Positions 34,183-42,817 of a DNA stretch of 48,105 nucleotides are shown in pieces. A program made the translations under genes and the position numbers. The notes beneath the pieces were generated by a model that was given only the letters and a program-made list of their open reading frames with translations, did not search any database and was not told where the DNA came from. The stretch is taken from positions 1-48,105 of the forward strand of contig CAKZZL010000020.1 of NCBI GenBank assembly GCA_937884995.1, in the 5' to 3' direction. Position 1 is the first letter of the stretch. Each line of letters opens with the position of its first letter. Origin of the DNA: an uncultured Clostridia bacterium (lineage in GTDB: Bacteria; Bacillota; Clostridia; Oscillospirales; Acutalibacteraceae).

Positions 34183-34485
34183 ATGAGCGAAGAATATACA
34201 CCTGACCTTGTTACGGTCACGGATGATGAGAATAAAGAACATACTTTTGAAATCCTGGACAGAATAGAGACTGATGATAACAGATACATCGCTGTTATAC
34301 CATACAGCCCGTCTCCTGAAGAACTTCTTGAAGATGACGGAGAAATATTCATTTTAAGAGTTGTGGAAGAAGATGGCAAACCCTTCCTTGAAGCTATTGA
34401 AGATAATGAAGAATTTGAAAGAATATATCCTGTTTTCGAGGAAAGACTGGCTGATTATCTCTATGAAGATGAGTCGGAAGACTAA
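34183..34485 (+). CDS. DUF1292-family protein (YrzB-like)
   Basis: 100 aa, very acidic. The pattern TVTDDENKEHTFEILDRIETDDNRYIAVIPY...EEDGKPFLEAIEDNEEFERI is that of DUF1292, a small conserved Firmicute family of unknown function that is often encoded near ruvX and alaS. Here those genes are absent. AAAGGGGG lies 12 bases before the ATG. A structured RNA begins just after its stop. Confidence 0.9.
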   Translation: MSEEYTPDLVTVTDDENKEHTFEILDRIETDDNRYIAVIPYSPSPEELLEDDGEIFILRVVEEDGKPFLEAIEDNEEFERIYPVFEERLADYLYEDESED

Positions 34486-34493
34486 CTAAAACT

Positions 34494-34684
34494 AAATACC
34501 CTGCGAAGTGCGATAATCTCAGTTCGATATTAACCCAACACTTTCTAAAAGGGAGTAACTCGTAATAGGCGGGGAGCAGACCTCCTACTTTGTAGACGAA
34601 GGGAGCACGAAACCTATTGGCTTACACCCACCTGTTTTTATGCAGGTTATTATTCACTGTTTCCGGCTTTGCGGGGATATATTT
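34494..34684 (+). ncRNA. ssrS: Probable 6S RNA
   Basis: A 190-base non-coding element. The ends pair: CCCTGCGAAG (34499-34508) with CTTTGCGGGG (34667-34676), ten consecutive pairs with G-U allowed, and AT-rich flanks extend it. Inside lie AATAGG (34573-34578 region) and CCTATT (about 34612-34617), another pairing stem, a hairpin ACCTG/CAGGT (34630-34647 region), and the segment TTACACCCACC. Size, closing stem and sequence pattern resemble clostridial 6S RNAs as I remember them, which bind housekeeping RNA polymerase. A terminator follows. I see no clear promoter; processing from the DUF1292 transcript is possible. Confidence 0.72.
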
Positions 34685-34688
34685 AAGG

Positions 34689-34714
34689 ACACGCTTTTTC
34701 GGCGTGTTTTTTTT
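34689..34714 (+). terminator. Terminator after the probable 6S RNA
   Basis: ACACGC (34689-34694) pairs with GCGTGT (34702-34707), followed by eight T. Confidence 0.85.
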
Positions 34715-34727
34715 ATTAAATTTTTTC

Positions 34728-34756
34728 TTTACAAGATAGTCTATTTTTCGTAAAAT
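34728..34756 (+). promoter_or_regulatory. Promoter of the GDPD operon
   Basis: TTTACA (34728-34733), a 17-base spacer and TAAAAT (34751-34756), 39 bases before the start. Confidence 0.65.
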
Positions 34757-34794
34757 AATATTTGTAGAATTTTGATTAAAAAGAGGTAATTATT

Positions 34795-35535
34795 ATGCCA
34801 TTGGTACTAGCTCACAGAGGAGCAAATAAAAGAGCTCCGCAAAATACAATTCCTGCTTTTAAAAAAGCTGTTGAGTTTAATGCAGACGGAATTGAAACCG
34901 ATGTTCATCTTTCCAAAGACGGACAAATTGTTATCTGCCATAACTATACTATAGATGAGACATCTACCGGAAAAGGACTTATTACGGATTATACATGTGA
35001 AGAACTTAAGAAGTTTGATTTCGGTTCATATTTCAGTGATGAATTCAAAGGTGTAACTCTTCCTACAATCACTGAACTTTTCGATGTTGTCAAAGATATG
35101 ACACTTATAAACATTGAGATTAAGGCTCCGAAAGTAAAGAATGATCTTGTAAAAAAGACTATTGAAACAATTCATAAATACGGCATAGCTGATTCTGTTA
35201 TCATTTCCTGCTTTAATCCGGAATGTATAAGAGAATCAAAAGAAATTGATCCTGGTATACGTACAGGCCTTTTATATGAAGATGATGACCTTGGCAAAGA
35301 GATAATGAGCTTCGGTGTCGAGAAATACTGCGAACAGCTTAAAGCTAATGCCGCGCATCCGATGCGCAGTCTCATAAGCAAGGAAGAAGTTGACAGACTT
35401 CATGCAAAGAATATGATAGTAAATGTATGGACTGTAAACGAAAAAGAAGACATATTAAGACTTACAGACTGGGGTTGTGATGCCTTGATTTCAGATATAC
35501 CTGATTATGTAATGAGTGTTTTGGAGAATAAATAA
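34795..35535 (+). CDS. Glycerophosphodiester phosphodiesterase
   Basis: 246 aa, cytosolic GDPD-type TIM barrel as in UgpQ. Seen: LAHRGANKRAPQNT, GIETDVHLSKDGQIVICHN with the metal-binding Glu/Asp and catalytic His, and NIEIK. It splits deacylated phospholipid head-group diesters to glycerol-3-phosphate and an alcohol. GAGG before the ATG. First gene of a tightly packed unit; its stop overlaps the next ATG (TAATG). Confidence 0.94.
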   Translation: MPLVLAHRGANKRAPQNTIPAFKKAVEFNADGIETDVHLSKDGQIVICHNYTIDETSTGKGLITDYTCEELKKFDFGSYFSDEFKGVTLPTITELFDVVKDMTLINIEIKAPKVKNDLVKKTIETIHKYGIADSVIISCFNPECIRESKEIDPGIRTGLLYEDDDLGKEIMSFGVEKYCEQLKANAAHPMRSLISKEEVDRLHAKNMIVNVWTVNEKEDILRLTDWGCDALISDIPDYVMSVLENK

Positions 35536-37124
35536 TGGATCAGGTTAAGTACAGCATTATACCTAAACCGCAGAGATACTTAAGCAAAGAGGGCAGTTTT
35601 ACGATAACCAGTAATACGCCTGTTCTTTGCGTGCCTGAATTTCTTGAAGCAGCCAAGCTTATATCCAACTATCTTAAAACAAACGAAAACACAAATAAAG
35701 ATCAAGCTATAAAACTCAACAAAGACGCAAATATCCCTGCTGAAGGTTATAGTTTAAAAATAAATAATGAATATGTCTTGATTACTGCTTCTGATCATAA
35801 AGGTGCTTTTTACGGTGCAATCACACTTAAGACTATGATTATGCAAAGTAAAACCAAAGGCGGGAAAGCTGTACTTAAAGGCTGTGATATATATGATTAT
35901 CCGAGATTCTCTTATCGCGGTCTGATGCTGGACTCAAGCAGGCATTTCTTTGCTGTTGACGATATTAAAAGTCTTCTTGATCAAATGGCATTTTGCAAAC
36001 TGAATAAATTTCATTGGCATTTAAGCGATGATCAGGGTTACAGGATAGAAAGTGAGATATATCCTCTCTTAAATGAGATATCTTCAAAAAGAAAATATGA
36101 ATTTTTAAGCTGTAAATATCCACCTTTGTCTTCTGTATGTAAAAATGACGGGGAAGAATATGTCCATTATTATACAAAGGCTCAGATAAGGGAAATCGTA
36201 CGTTATGCAGGAGCACTTAATATAGATGTGGTACCTGAAATAGACATTCCTGGCCATACAAGCGCCATACTTGCTGCCTATCCAAATCTTTCATGCAATC
36301 ATGAAAAAGTTGAGGTTTCATCAACTGCCGGTATACATTCAAATGCTCTTTGCCCCAGTAATGAAGAAGTATATAGCTTTCTTCAGAATCTTTTTGATGA
36401 AATATGTGCTCTTTTCCCATACAAGTACATTCATCTAGGCGGTGATGAGGCACAAAAGGCTTTCAAAAAATGGGAAGATGAATGTGAACTTTGCAAAAAA
36501 GATATGGAGGAAAACTCCATAGATAACGGTAAAGAATATCAATCCCTTTTCATGAACCGTATAAAAGATATTCTTAAAAAGAAAAATAAGATATGCATAT
36601 TATGGAATGACGGTCTTTCATCAAAAACTGATAACGATTTTGTTTGCCAGTACTGGACACATTCAAATCCTCTGTTTATAAATAAGGAGACCGAAAAGAG
36701 AGATTTTATTCTTTCACCTACGTCTAATTTCTATTTCGACATGTCATATGCTCATTTGCCTTTGAAAAAGGCATATAGCTTTAATGAAAGTAAATTCGGC
36801 TTCAAGGACGACAAAAGTATACTGGGTCTTGAATGTGAACTATGGACAGAGTGGATATGCGATAAGGACGAACTTGACTTTTCAGTCTATCCGAGAATAT
36901 ATGCGCTTTCTGAATGCGCTTGGACAAAGGAAAAGTATAAAAACTATAAAGATTTTTACATAAGACTCGATTTCTATAAGCTTTATCTGAAATCAAAAAA
37001 TATCAATTATTCTAATCTGGAAAAGAAAAAAATAGGTGTAAAAAACATTTCACCTTATCATTTGGGGAAACTGGGGAATGAATATAACTATAACGAAAAA
37101 TTAAGACAAGCCAAGGAGTTATAA
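35535..37124 (+). CDS. Beta-N-acetylhexosaminidase, GH20, apparently cytosolic
   Basis: 529 aa. An N-terminal GH20b-like strand/helix domain (KYSIIPKPQRY..., GAFYGAITLKTM) precedes the GH20 barrel: YRGLMLDSSRHF, KFHWHLSDDQGYRIE, EIDIPGHTSA and the catalytic Asp-Glu in HLGGDEAQ. No signal peptide, so it should act inside on imported GlcNAc/GalNAc oligosaccharides. The stop is directly followed by the next ATG. A sugar-operon context is missing; the neighbours are GDPD and a Na/Pi transporter. Confidence 0.93.
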   Translation: MDQVKYSIIPKPQRYLSKEGSFTITSNTPVLCVPEFLEAAKLISNYLKTNENTNKDQAIKLNKDANIPAEGYSLKINNEYVLITASDHKGAFYGAITLKTMIMQSKTKGGKAVLKGCDIYDYPRFSYRGLMLDSSRHFFAVDDIKSLLDQMAFCKLNKFHWHLSDDQGYRIESEIYPLLNEISSKRKYEFLSCKYPPLSSVCKNDGEEYVHYYTKAQIREIVRYAGALNIDVVPEIDIPGHTSAILAAYPNLSCNHEKVEVSSTAGIHSNALCPSNEEVYSFLQNLFDEICALFPYKYIHLGGDEAQKAFKKWEDECELCKKDMEENSIDNGKEYQSLFMNRIKDILKKKNKICILWNDGLSSKTDNDFVCQYWTHSNPLFINKETEKRDFILSPTSNFYFDMSYAHLPLKKAYSFNESKFGFKDDKSILGLECELWTEWICDKDELDFSVYPRIYALSECAWTKEKYKNYKDFYIRLDFYKLYLKSKNINYSNLEKKKIGVKNISPYHLGKLGNEYNYNEKLRQAKEL

Positions 37125-38831
37125 ATGCAAATAGGAGAAATACTTCAAATCTTAATTAATTTTTTGGCCGGTGTTGCTATTTTCCTTTTCGGCATCAAGA
37201 TAATGAGTGACGGACTTGAACATGTTGCCGAAAATAAGATGAAATCCATTTTAAGCACACTTACAAAAAATAAATTTATGGCAGTTGCTGTCGGAGCTCT
37301 TGTTACTGCTTTGATACAAAGTTCCACTGCAACAACCGTTATGACGGTCGGTTTTGTTAATGCCGGACTTATGACATTAAGCCAAGCTGCCGGGGTCATA
37401 ATGGGTGCGAATATCGGTACAACAGTCACCAGTATTCTTATTGCGCTGGATTTTACAAATGTATCATCCGTTATGCTGTTTTTAGGCGTCTTCGTATATA
37501 TTTTTGTAAAAAAAGACGTTGTAAAACATGCAGGCCAGGCCTTTGCAGGCTTTGGCATGATGTTCATGGGACTGGGTCTTATGTCCACAGCCATGGAGCC
37601 TTTGAGAGATATATCGGCTTTCAAAGACTTTATGACATCTGCGACAAATCCATTCCTTCTTATCCTCATAGGCGCTGTATTTTCTGCACTTATTCACAGT
37701 TCTGCCGCAAGTATTGCAATACTTACAACACTTGCATCATCGGGACTTGTTGATATAAAGCAGGCACTTTTTATCCTATACGGTCTTAATATCGGTACCG
37801 TTATAACGGCCCTCTTTTCAGCGCTTGCATCAAAGACAAATTCAAAGAGAACAGCTATTGTACATTTGCTCTTTAATGTATTCGGTACTTTGCTCTTTGT
37901 GATTATTTCCTTTATTCCGAGTTCTTCGGGAAAGGGAATATACATAGATTTGCTGGAGATGTTTACGGATAATATAGTAGCGCAGATATCTGCTGCCCAT
38001 GTCATATTTAATGTCGGCAGTACCATACTTTTATTCCCGTTCAGCAATCTTTTAATTAAACTTTCCTGCCTTATCATCAAAGACAAAGATGATAAAGAGA
38101 ATGCTCTTTCATTTGAATATTATGATGAACGCCTTCTCGCAACTCCGGCTGTCGCAGTCGCTCAGATAGGACGCGAAGTTGTACGTATGGCATCTCTTTC
38201 AAAAAAGAACTTCAAGATTGCATCGGAATCACTTATCAATAATGATATATCTTCATCTGAAGAGATTCTTGAACGCGAGCAATTGATAAATTACTTAAAT
38301 CACAATATCACCTCAAGCCTTGTTAAAATCAATAAACTTGATCTTGACGCGCAGGATGCCAAATATATAGGAAGACTCTTCAGAGTTGTTGGAGATTTGG
38401 AACGTGTAGGTGACCATGCTGTTAATATTCTGGAAGCTGCAGAAAGCAGATATAACGAAAAACTAAAACTTCCTTCCGCAGCAAATCAGGAGTTAATAAA
38501 TATAAAAGATTGTGTTTTGGAACTTCTTGACGGCTCGATTGATGCTTTTTCAAATCAGGAACTTACAGTTGAAGAGGCTGTACGTCTTAATACTCTTGAA
38601 AAATGCACAGATGAACTCAAAGAGCAATATACACAAAATCATATAGACAGGCTGAACTCTCAGGAATCCGAAACAAGAGCAGGCATTATGTTTGTTAATT
38701 CGCTTGTTGATTTTGAAAGAGTAGGCGACCATGCTACAAATATTGCATGGGCTGTTAAAAATAAACCATCCGGCCAGGTCGGCATTGATGAGTCTCTGGC
38801 TGAAAAATATATTCCATTAAAGGGTGTGTAA
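37125..38831 (+). CDS. Na+/phosphate cotransporter with PhoU-like domain
   Basis: 568 aa. Eight or so membrane helices include the two inverted NptA repeats with signatures LIQSSTATTVM and LIHSSAASIAI. The C-terminal ~200 residues (from about 340) form a helical PhoU-like domain with two VGDHA segments (LERVGDHAVNI, FERVGDHATNI). Imports phosphate with Na+. AAGGAG lies inside the GH20 3' end. thyA follows two bases after the stop. Confidence 0.93.
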   Translation: MQIGEILQILINFLAGVAIFLFGIKIMSDGLEHVAENKMKSILSTLTKNKFMAVAVGALVTALIQSSTATTVMTVGFVNAGLMTLSQAAGVIMGANIGTTVTSILIALDFTNVSSVMLFLGVFVYIFVKKDVVKHAGQAFAGFGMMFMGLGLMSTAMEPLRDISAFKDFMTSATNPFLLILIGAVFSALIHSSAASIAILTTLASSGLVDIKQALFILYGLNIGTVITALFSALASKTNSKRTAIVHLLFNVFGTLLFVIISFIPSSSGKGIYIDLLEMFTDNIVAQISAAHVIFNVGSTILLFPFSNLLIKLSCLIIKDKDDKENALSFEYYDERLLATPAVAVAQIGREVVRMASLSKKNFKIASESLINNDISSSEEILEREQLINYLNHNITSSLVKINKLDLDAQDAKYIGRLFRVVGDLERVGDHAVNILEAAESRYNEKLKLPSAANQELINIKDCVLELLDGSIDAFSNQELTVEEAVRLNTLEKCTDELKEQYTQNHIDRLNSQESETRAGIMFVNSLVDFERVGDHATNIAWAVKNKPSGQVGIDESLAEKYIPLKGV

Positions 38832-38833
38832 AT

Positions 38834-39736
38834 ATGTCACAGTTTGACAGAGATTATCTTGATTTATGCAGAAGAATATTAAATGAGGGAGTAAAAGTTC
38901 AAAACAGAACCGGTATCGATACCATAAAGGTTCCTTCTCATCATTTCCATTTCGACATATCAAAAGAGTATCCGATTTTAACAACAAAGCAAGTCTTTAT
39001 AAGACAGGCTGTTTTGGAAATGCTCTGGATATATCAGGCGCAATCCAACGATGTACGCTGGCTTCAGGAAAGAAATGTCCATATATGGGATGAGTGGGAA
39101 GTAGACGGAAACGGCATTTGGACTGCAGTTCAGAATGTGCCTGATGAAAACGGCAAACTTGTAAAAAAAGAAATCAAAAAAGATTTCGGAAAAGACTATG
39201 CACATACAATAGGCACTGCATATGGATATATAGTCAATAAATTCAAGATGACACAGAATCTTATTGATAAAATAAAAAATCATCCTGAAGACAGAAGAAT
39301 GGTAATGACCTTATGGCAAAATGATTATCTTGATACTGCTGTCCTTCCTTCATGCGTTTGGTCAAGTGAATGGGATGTTACAAACGGCAAACTCAATGCA
39401 TGGGTACATCAAAGATCCTGCGATGTTCCTTTGGGACTTCCGTTTAATGTAACCCAATATGCAACTTTGCTTTGCATGCTGGCTCAGGTATGCGGCCTGG
39501 AACCTGGCACACTGGACTGGAGTATAAAGGATGCTCATATTTATGAGAACCAGGTGGACGGTATCAAAGAACAAATAGCAAGACAGGATAAAGACGGGGA
39601 TTTGCCTGCACCCAAACTTTGGCTCAATCCCGAAATCGATGACTTCTTTAAGTTTGATAATTCAACAGAATTAAAAGATATTAAGTTAATCGGATATGAG
39701 CATATGGGCAAAATCTTATTCCCGATTGCTCAATAG
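38834..39736 (+). CDS. thyA: Thymidylate synthase ThyA
   Basis: 300 aa, within the ThyA range. The catalytic cysteine is in LPSCVW (E. coli LAPCHAF position), the phosphate-binding QRSCDVPLGLPFN and DAHIYENQ are intact. It methylates dUMP using methylene-THF and yields dihydrofolate, which the next gene product reduces. AAGGGTG precedes the ATG. An insertion near residues 95-120 (VPDENGKLVKKEIKKDF) is common in the clostridial type. Confidence 0.96.
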   Translation: MSQFDRDYLDLCRRILNEGVKVQNRTGIDTIKVPSHHFHFDISKEYPILTTKQVFIRQAVLEMLWIYQAQSNDVRWLQERNVHIWDEWEVDGNGIWTAVQNVPDENGKLVKKEIKKDFGKDYAHTIGTAYGYIVNKFKMTQNLIDKIKNHPEDRRMVMTLWQNDYLDTAVLPSCVWSSEWDVTNGKLNAWVHQRSCDVPLGLPFNVTQYATLLCMLAQVCGLEPGTLDWSIKDAHIYENQVDGIKEQIARQDKDGDLPAPKLWLNPEIDDFFKFDNSTELKDIKLIGYEHMGKILFPIAQ

Positions 39737-39746
39737 GAGAAGATAA

Positions 39747-40223
39747 ATGTCAATTTATATAATAGCGGCAATAGGGAAAAATAACGAGCTTGGTAAAGAC
39801 AATGACCTGATATGGCATTTTAAGGAGGATATGAAATTCTTCCGTGAAATGACAACGGGAAATACGGTTCTTATGGGCAGAAAGACATTTGAGTCTTTAC
39901 CTCATGCTTTGCCAAACAGAAGAAATATTGTAATAAGCACAAATCCGAATTATTCGGCTGAGGGTGCAGAAGTCGTACATGGCATAGATGAAGCTCTTGA
40001 AATATGCAAAGATGATACAGTTTTTGTTATAGGCGGCGGGAAAATATATGATGCCTTTATAGATATTGCTGATAACTTGTATTTAACTGAAATCGATAGT
40101 GTTTGTGATGATGCAGATGTATATTTCCCAAGCTTTGATAAGTCTTTATATGAAAGAGAAAAGCTTACAGATTACTTTGTAGACGGCATACATTTTTCAC
40201 ATATAAAATACAGCAGAATATAA
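39747..40223 (+). CDS. folA: Dihydrofolate reductase
   Basis: 158 aa, standard size. Seen: IIAAIGKNNELGKDNDLIWHF (folate site with the conserved Trp and an Asp equivalent downstream), VLMGRKTFESLP, and FVIGGGKIYDAFI for NADPH. Regenerates THF after ThyA. AGGAG before the ATG, ten bases after thyA. Ends in a strong bidirectional terminator shared with ackA. Confidence 0.96.
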   Translation: MSIYIIAAIGKNNELGKDNDLIWHFKEDMKFFREMTTGNTVLMGRKTFESLPHALPNRRNIVISTNPNYSAEGAEVVHGIDEALEICKDDTVFVIGGGKIYDAFIDIADNLYLTEIDSVCDDADVYFPSFDKSLYEREKLTDYFVDGIHFSHIKYSRI

Positions 40224-40224
40224 A

Positions 40225-40260
40225 AATAAACCGGAAGTTTTTGCTTCCGGTTTATTCTTT
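40225..40260. terminator. Bidirectional terminator between folA and ackA
   Basis: AATAAACCGGAAG (40225-40237) pairs perfectly with CTTCCGGTTTATT (40244-40256); T-rich ends in both directions. Confidence 0.9.
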
Positions 40261-40267
40261 CTCCGCC

Positions 40268-41470
40268 TTATAAGTTATTAACTATTGCTAGAGTATCTCT
40301 TGCGATTACAAGTTCCTCATTAGTAGGAATTACGAACATTTTGACTTTTGAGTCTGCTGTTGAAAATTCGATTTCCTCGCCCCTTGTATTATTGACCTTT
40401 GTGTCAATCTTAACACCGAGGAATGCAAGCTTTTCTGCAACTTTTTCTCTGTATTGAGGATTGTTCTCTCCGATACCGCCAGTGAATACTATGGCATCAA
40501 CTCCGCCCATTGCAGCAGCAAATCCGCCGATGTATTTTGTGAGCTGATGGCAAAGCATTGATTCAACGAGCAAAGCTCTTTCATTGCCTTCCTCTGCCAT
40601 ATCGCTTATGTTTCTGTTATCGCTTGTACCAGCAAGACCTAGCATACCGCTCTTTTTGTTCATTAATGAATCCATTTCATCCGGAGTCAGGTTATGGGAC
40701 TTCATTATTGTCGTAACAATTGCGGGGTCAATGCTTCCGCAACGTGTACCCATGATAATTCCTTCGAGAGGGGTAAGTCCCATTGTTGTATCGAAACATT
40801 TTCCGTCCTGAACTGCGGTTATTGATGAACCGTTACCTAAATGACATGTAATAATCTTGGTCCCTTCAGCTTTTCCGCCGAGAAGTTCAATGCATCTTCC
40901 TGATACAAATCTGTGTGATGTGCCGTGGAAACCGTATTTTCTTATGCCGTCTTCTTCATAGAACTCATACGGCAGAGCATACATGTATGCATAATCCGGC
41001 ATTGTCTGATGGAATCCCGTGTCAAATACTGCGACCTGAGGAACATTCATTATCTTCTCACATGCTTCAATACCCTTAAGATTTGCAGGATTATGAAGAG
41101 GTCCGAACTTGAAACATTCTTTTATGGTTTCTTTAACTTCTTCTGTAACCAGAACTGAGTCTGAGAATTTTTCTCCGCCATGAAGAACTCTGTGACCTAC
41201 TGCACCGATTTCATCCATTGAATCTATAACACCGTTTTCCTTGCTGACCAGAGTATCAAGTACAAGTTGGATAGCAGCACCGTGATCCGGCATGGGATAT
41301 TTCAAATCCTTTATTGTTTTGCTCTTATCTGAAGGAACTTTGTGAGTGAATGATGAACTGCTGTCACCGATTTGTTCACATATTCCTTTTGCGAGTAAGT
41401 CCTCATTATCGATATCAATAAGCTGATATTTAAGTGATGAGCTGCCTGCGTTAATTACAAGTATTTTCAT
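40268..41470 (-). CDS. ackA: Acetate kinase
   Basis: 400 aa, the usual length. It makes ATP and acetate from acetyl phosphate in fermentation. Seen: VINAGSSSLKYQL, GHRVLHGG, VFDTGFHQTMP, KYGFHGTSH, TCHLGNGSS and TGGIGENN. The ATG at 41470 is five bases after GGAGG; a reading from 41488 would begin before that site. pta is not adjacent in this window; tmcAL is divergent. Confidence 0.97.
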   Translation of the reverse strand: MKILVINAGSSSLKYQLIDIDNEDLLAKGICEQIGDSSSSFTHKVPSDKSKTIKDLKYPMPDHGAAIQLVLDTLVSKENGVIDSMDEIGAVGHRVLHGGEKFSDSVLVTEEVKETIKECFKFGPLHNPANLKGIEACEKIMNVPQVAVFDTGFHQTMPDYAYMYALPYEFYEEDGIRKYGFHGTSHRFVSGRCIELLGGKAEGTKIITCHLGNGSSITAVQDGKCFDTTMGLTPLEGIIMGTRCGSIDPAIVTTIMKSHNLTPDEMDSLMNKKSGMLGLAGTSDNRNISDMAEEGNERALLVESMLCHQLTKYIGGFAAAMGGVDAIVFTGGIGENNPQYREKVAEKLAFLGVKIDTKVNNTRGEEIEFSTADSKVKMFVIPTNEELVIARDTLAIVNNL

Positions 41471-41492
41471 TTTATCCTCCAATTTCAATTTG

Positions 41493-41521
41493 TTGAAATA
41501 TTTTCTATAATATTATATACT
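41493..41521 (+). promoter_or_regulatory. Promoter of tmcAL, overlapping that of ackA
   Basis: TTGAAA (41493-41498), 17-base spacer and TATACT (41516-41521). The -10 overlaps the -10 of the ackA promoter by two bases, so polymerase cannot occupy both. Confidence 0.65.
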
Positions 41522-41540
41522 TATATATAGATATTTTCAA
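41512..41540 (-). promoter_or_regulatory. Promoter of ackA
   Basis: Minus strand: TTGAAA (complement of 41535-41540), 17-base spacer, TATAAT (complement of 41512-41517), 42 bases before ackA. Confidence 0.75.
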
Positions 41541-41561
41541 GATATTTGTATGGAGCAATTT

Positions 41562-42737
41562 ATGTCAGTTATAGGCATCGTATCTGAATTCAATCCTTTT
41601 CATAATGGCCATAAATACCTTATTGACTCTGTCAAAAAAGACGGAGATATCATTTTATGCCTTATGAGTGGAAATTTTGTTCAAAGGGCAGAGCCTGCAA
41701 TATTTGATAAAAGGATACGAACACTCTCTGCGCTTAAAAGCGACGCTGATTTTGTCTTTGAACTTCCTTTTGTTTATGCGACAGCCACTGCCGAAATCTT
41801 TGCCGAAAATGCTGTCAGGATATTATGCTCTCTCGGATGCGATAAAATCGCTTTCGGTGTCGAGGATGAAAATGGGGAAGAATTATCAAAGGCTGCAAAA
41901 ATTCTATTAAATGATGACTTTAATGAGAAGGTTATGTCTTTTTATTCTGAAGGGCTTTCTTATCCTGCTGCAAGGCAAAAAGCTTTTGATATATATGATA
42001 TCTCATTTGATATTTCAAAGCCCAACAACATACTTGCGCTGGAATATCTTAAGGCTATATATAAAAATAACTATGACATGAGCTTTATTGCTATAAAAAG
42101 GCAGGGAGAAGAATATACCTCAGTTGACGAAGATGGAGAGTTGCTTTCTGCCGGCCATATAAGGCAGTTAATAAAGGATAATATTGATTTTACACCATAT
42201 ATCCCGTCCTCTTGCAAAGATATTTATCTTGATTCAATTAAAAACGGGAATTATACAGATGAGAAAAAGTTTGATATAGCGCTTATGGCACTTTTGAAAA
42301 ACATAAAAAAAGAGAATCTTTCTGAAATCGCATATATGAGTGAAGGTCTTGAAAACAAAATATATGATTGTATTCAAAAATATACGGATTTAAGGTCGAT
42401 ATATGATAATGCAAAATCCAAGAGATATACTCATTCGAGAATCAGAAGAGCCGTATTGTCACTTGCTTTCGGCATAAGTAAAGATGACATTAAAATCGCT
42501 GCACCGTATTGCAGACTTTTAGGCTTTAATACTAAGCGAACAGATGTGCTGGGACAAATTGCAAAGGAATCAAAGCTTCCGTATATAGTAAGTTTCAAGG
42601 ATAAGGAAAAATTTAATTCAGAAGAAATCAGCAGGCTTTTGGAAATTGAAATCAAGACGACCGAAATATTTAAGCTTGCTGAGAGATATATAGGCAATGA
42701 TTTATCGGAAATGACATACAGTCCTGTAAAGATCTAG
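41562..42737 (+). CDS. tmcAL: tRNA(Met) cytidine acetate ligase TmcAL
   Basis: 391 aa, formerly YlbM. It forms N4-acetylcytidine at C34 of elongator tRNA-Met using acetate and ATP. The N-terminal nucleotidyltransferase signature GIVSEFNPFHNGH is followed by MSGNFVQRAEPAIFDK; later RRAVLSLAFGI and the LGFN segment match. The ATG at 41562 has GGAG six bases upstream; the one at 41550 overlaps it. Adjacency to ackA, which produces or consumes acetate, is seen across Firmicutes. Confidence 0.93.
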   Translation: MSVIGIVSEFNPFHNGHKYLIDSVKKDGDIILCLMSGNFVQRAEPAIFDKRIRTLSALKSDADFVFELPFVYATATAEIFAENAVRILCSLGCDKIAFGVEDENGEELSKAAKILLNDDFNEKVMSFYSEGLSYPAARQKAFDIYDISFDISKPNNILALEYLKAIYKNNYDMSFIAIKRQGEEYTSVDEDGELLSAGHIRQLIKDNIDFTPYIPSSCKDIYLDSIKNGNYTDEKKFDIALMALLKNIKKENLSEIAYMSEGLENKIYDCIQKYTDLRSIYDNAKSKRYTHSRIRRAVLSLAFGISKDDIKIAAPYCRLLGFNTKRTDVLGQIAKESKLPYIVSFKDKEKFNSEEISRLLEIEIKTTEIFKLAERYIGNDLSEMTYSPVKI

Positions 42738-42764
42738 CGAGGCTTTCTCTTCCTTGATTTTTCA

Positions 42765-42793
42765 TTGGAAAAAATATATTATATTTTTATAAA
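42765..42793 (+). promoter_or_regulatory. Putative promoter of the 42818 gene
   Basis: TTGGAA (42765-42770), 17-base spacer, TATAAA (42788-42793), 25 bases before the start. Confidence 0.5.
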
Positions 42794-42817
42794 GATAATA
42801 TTTGAAAAGGTATATAA

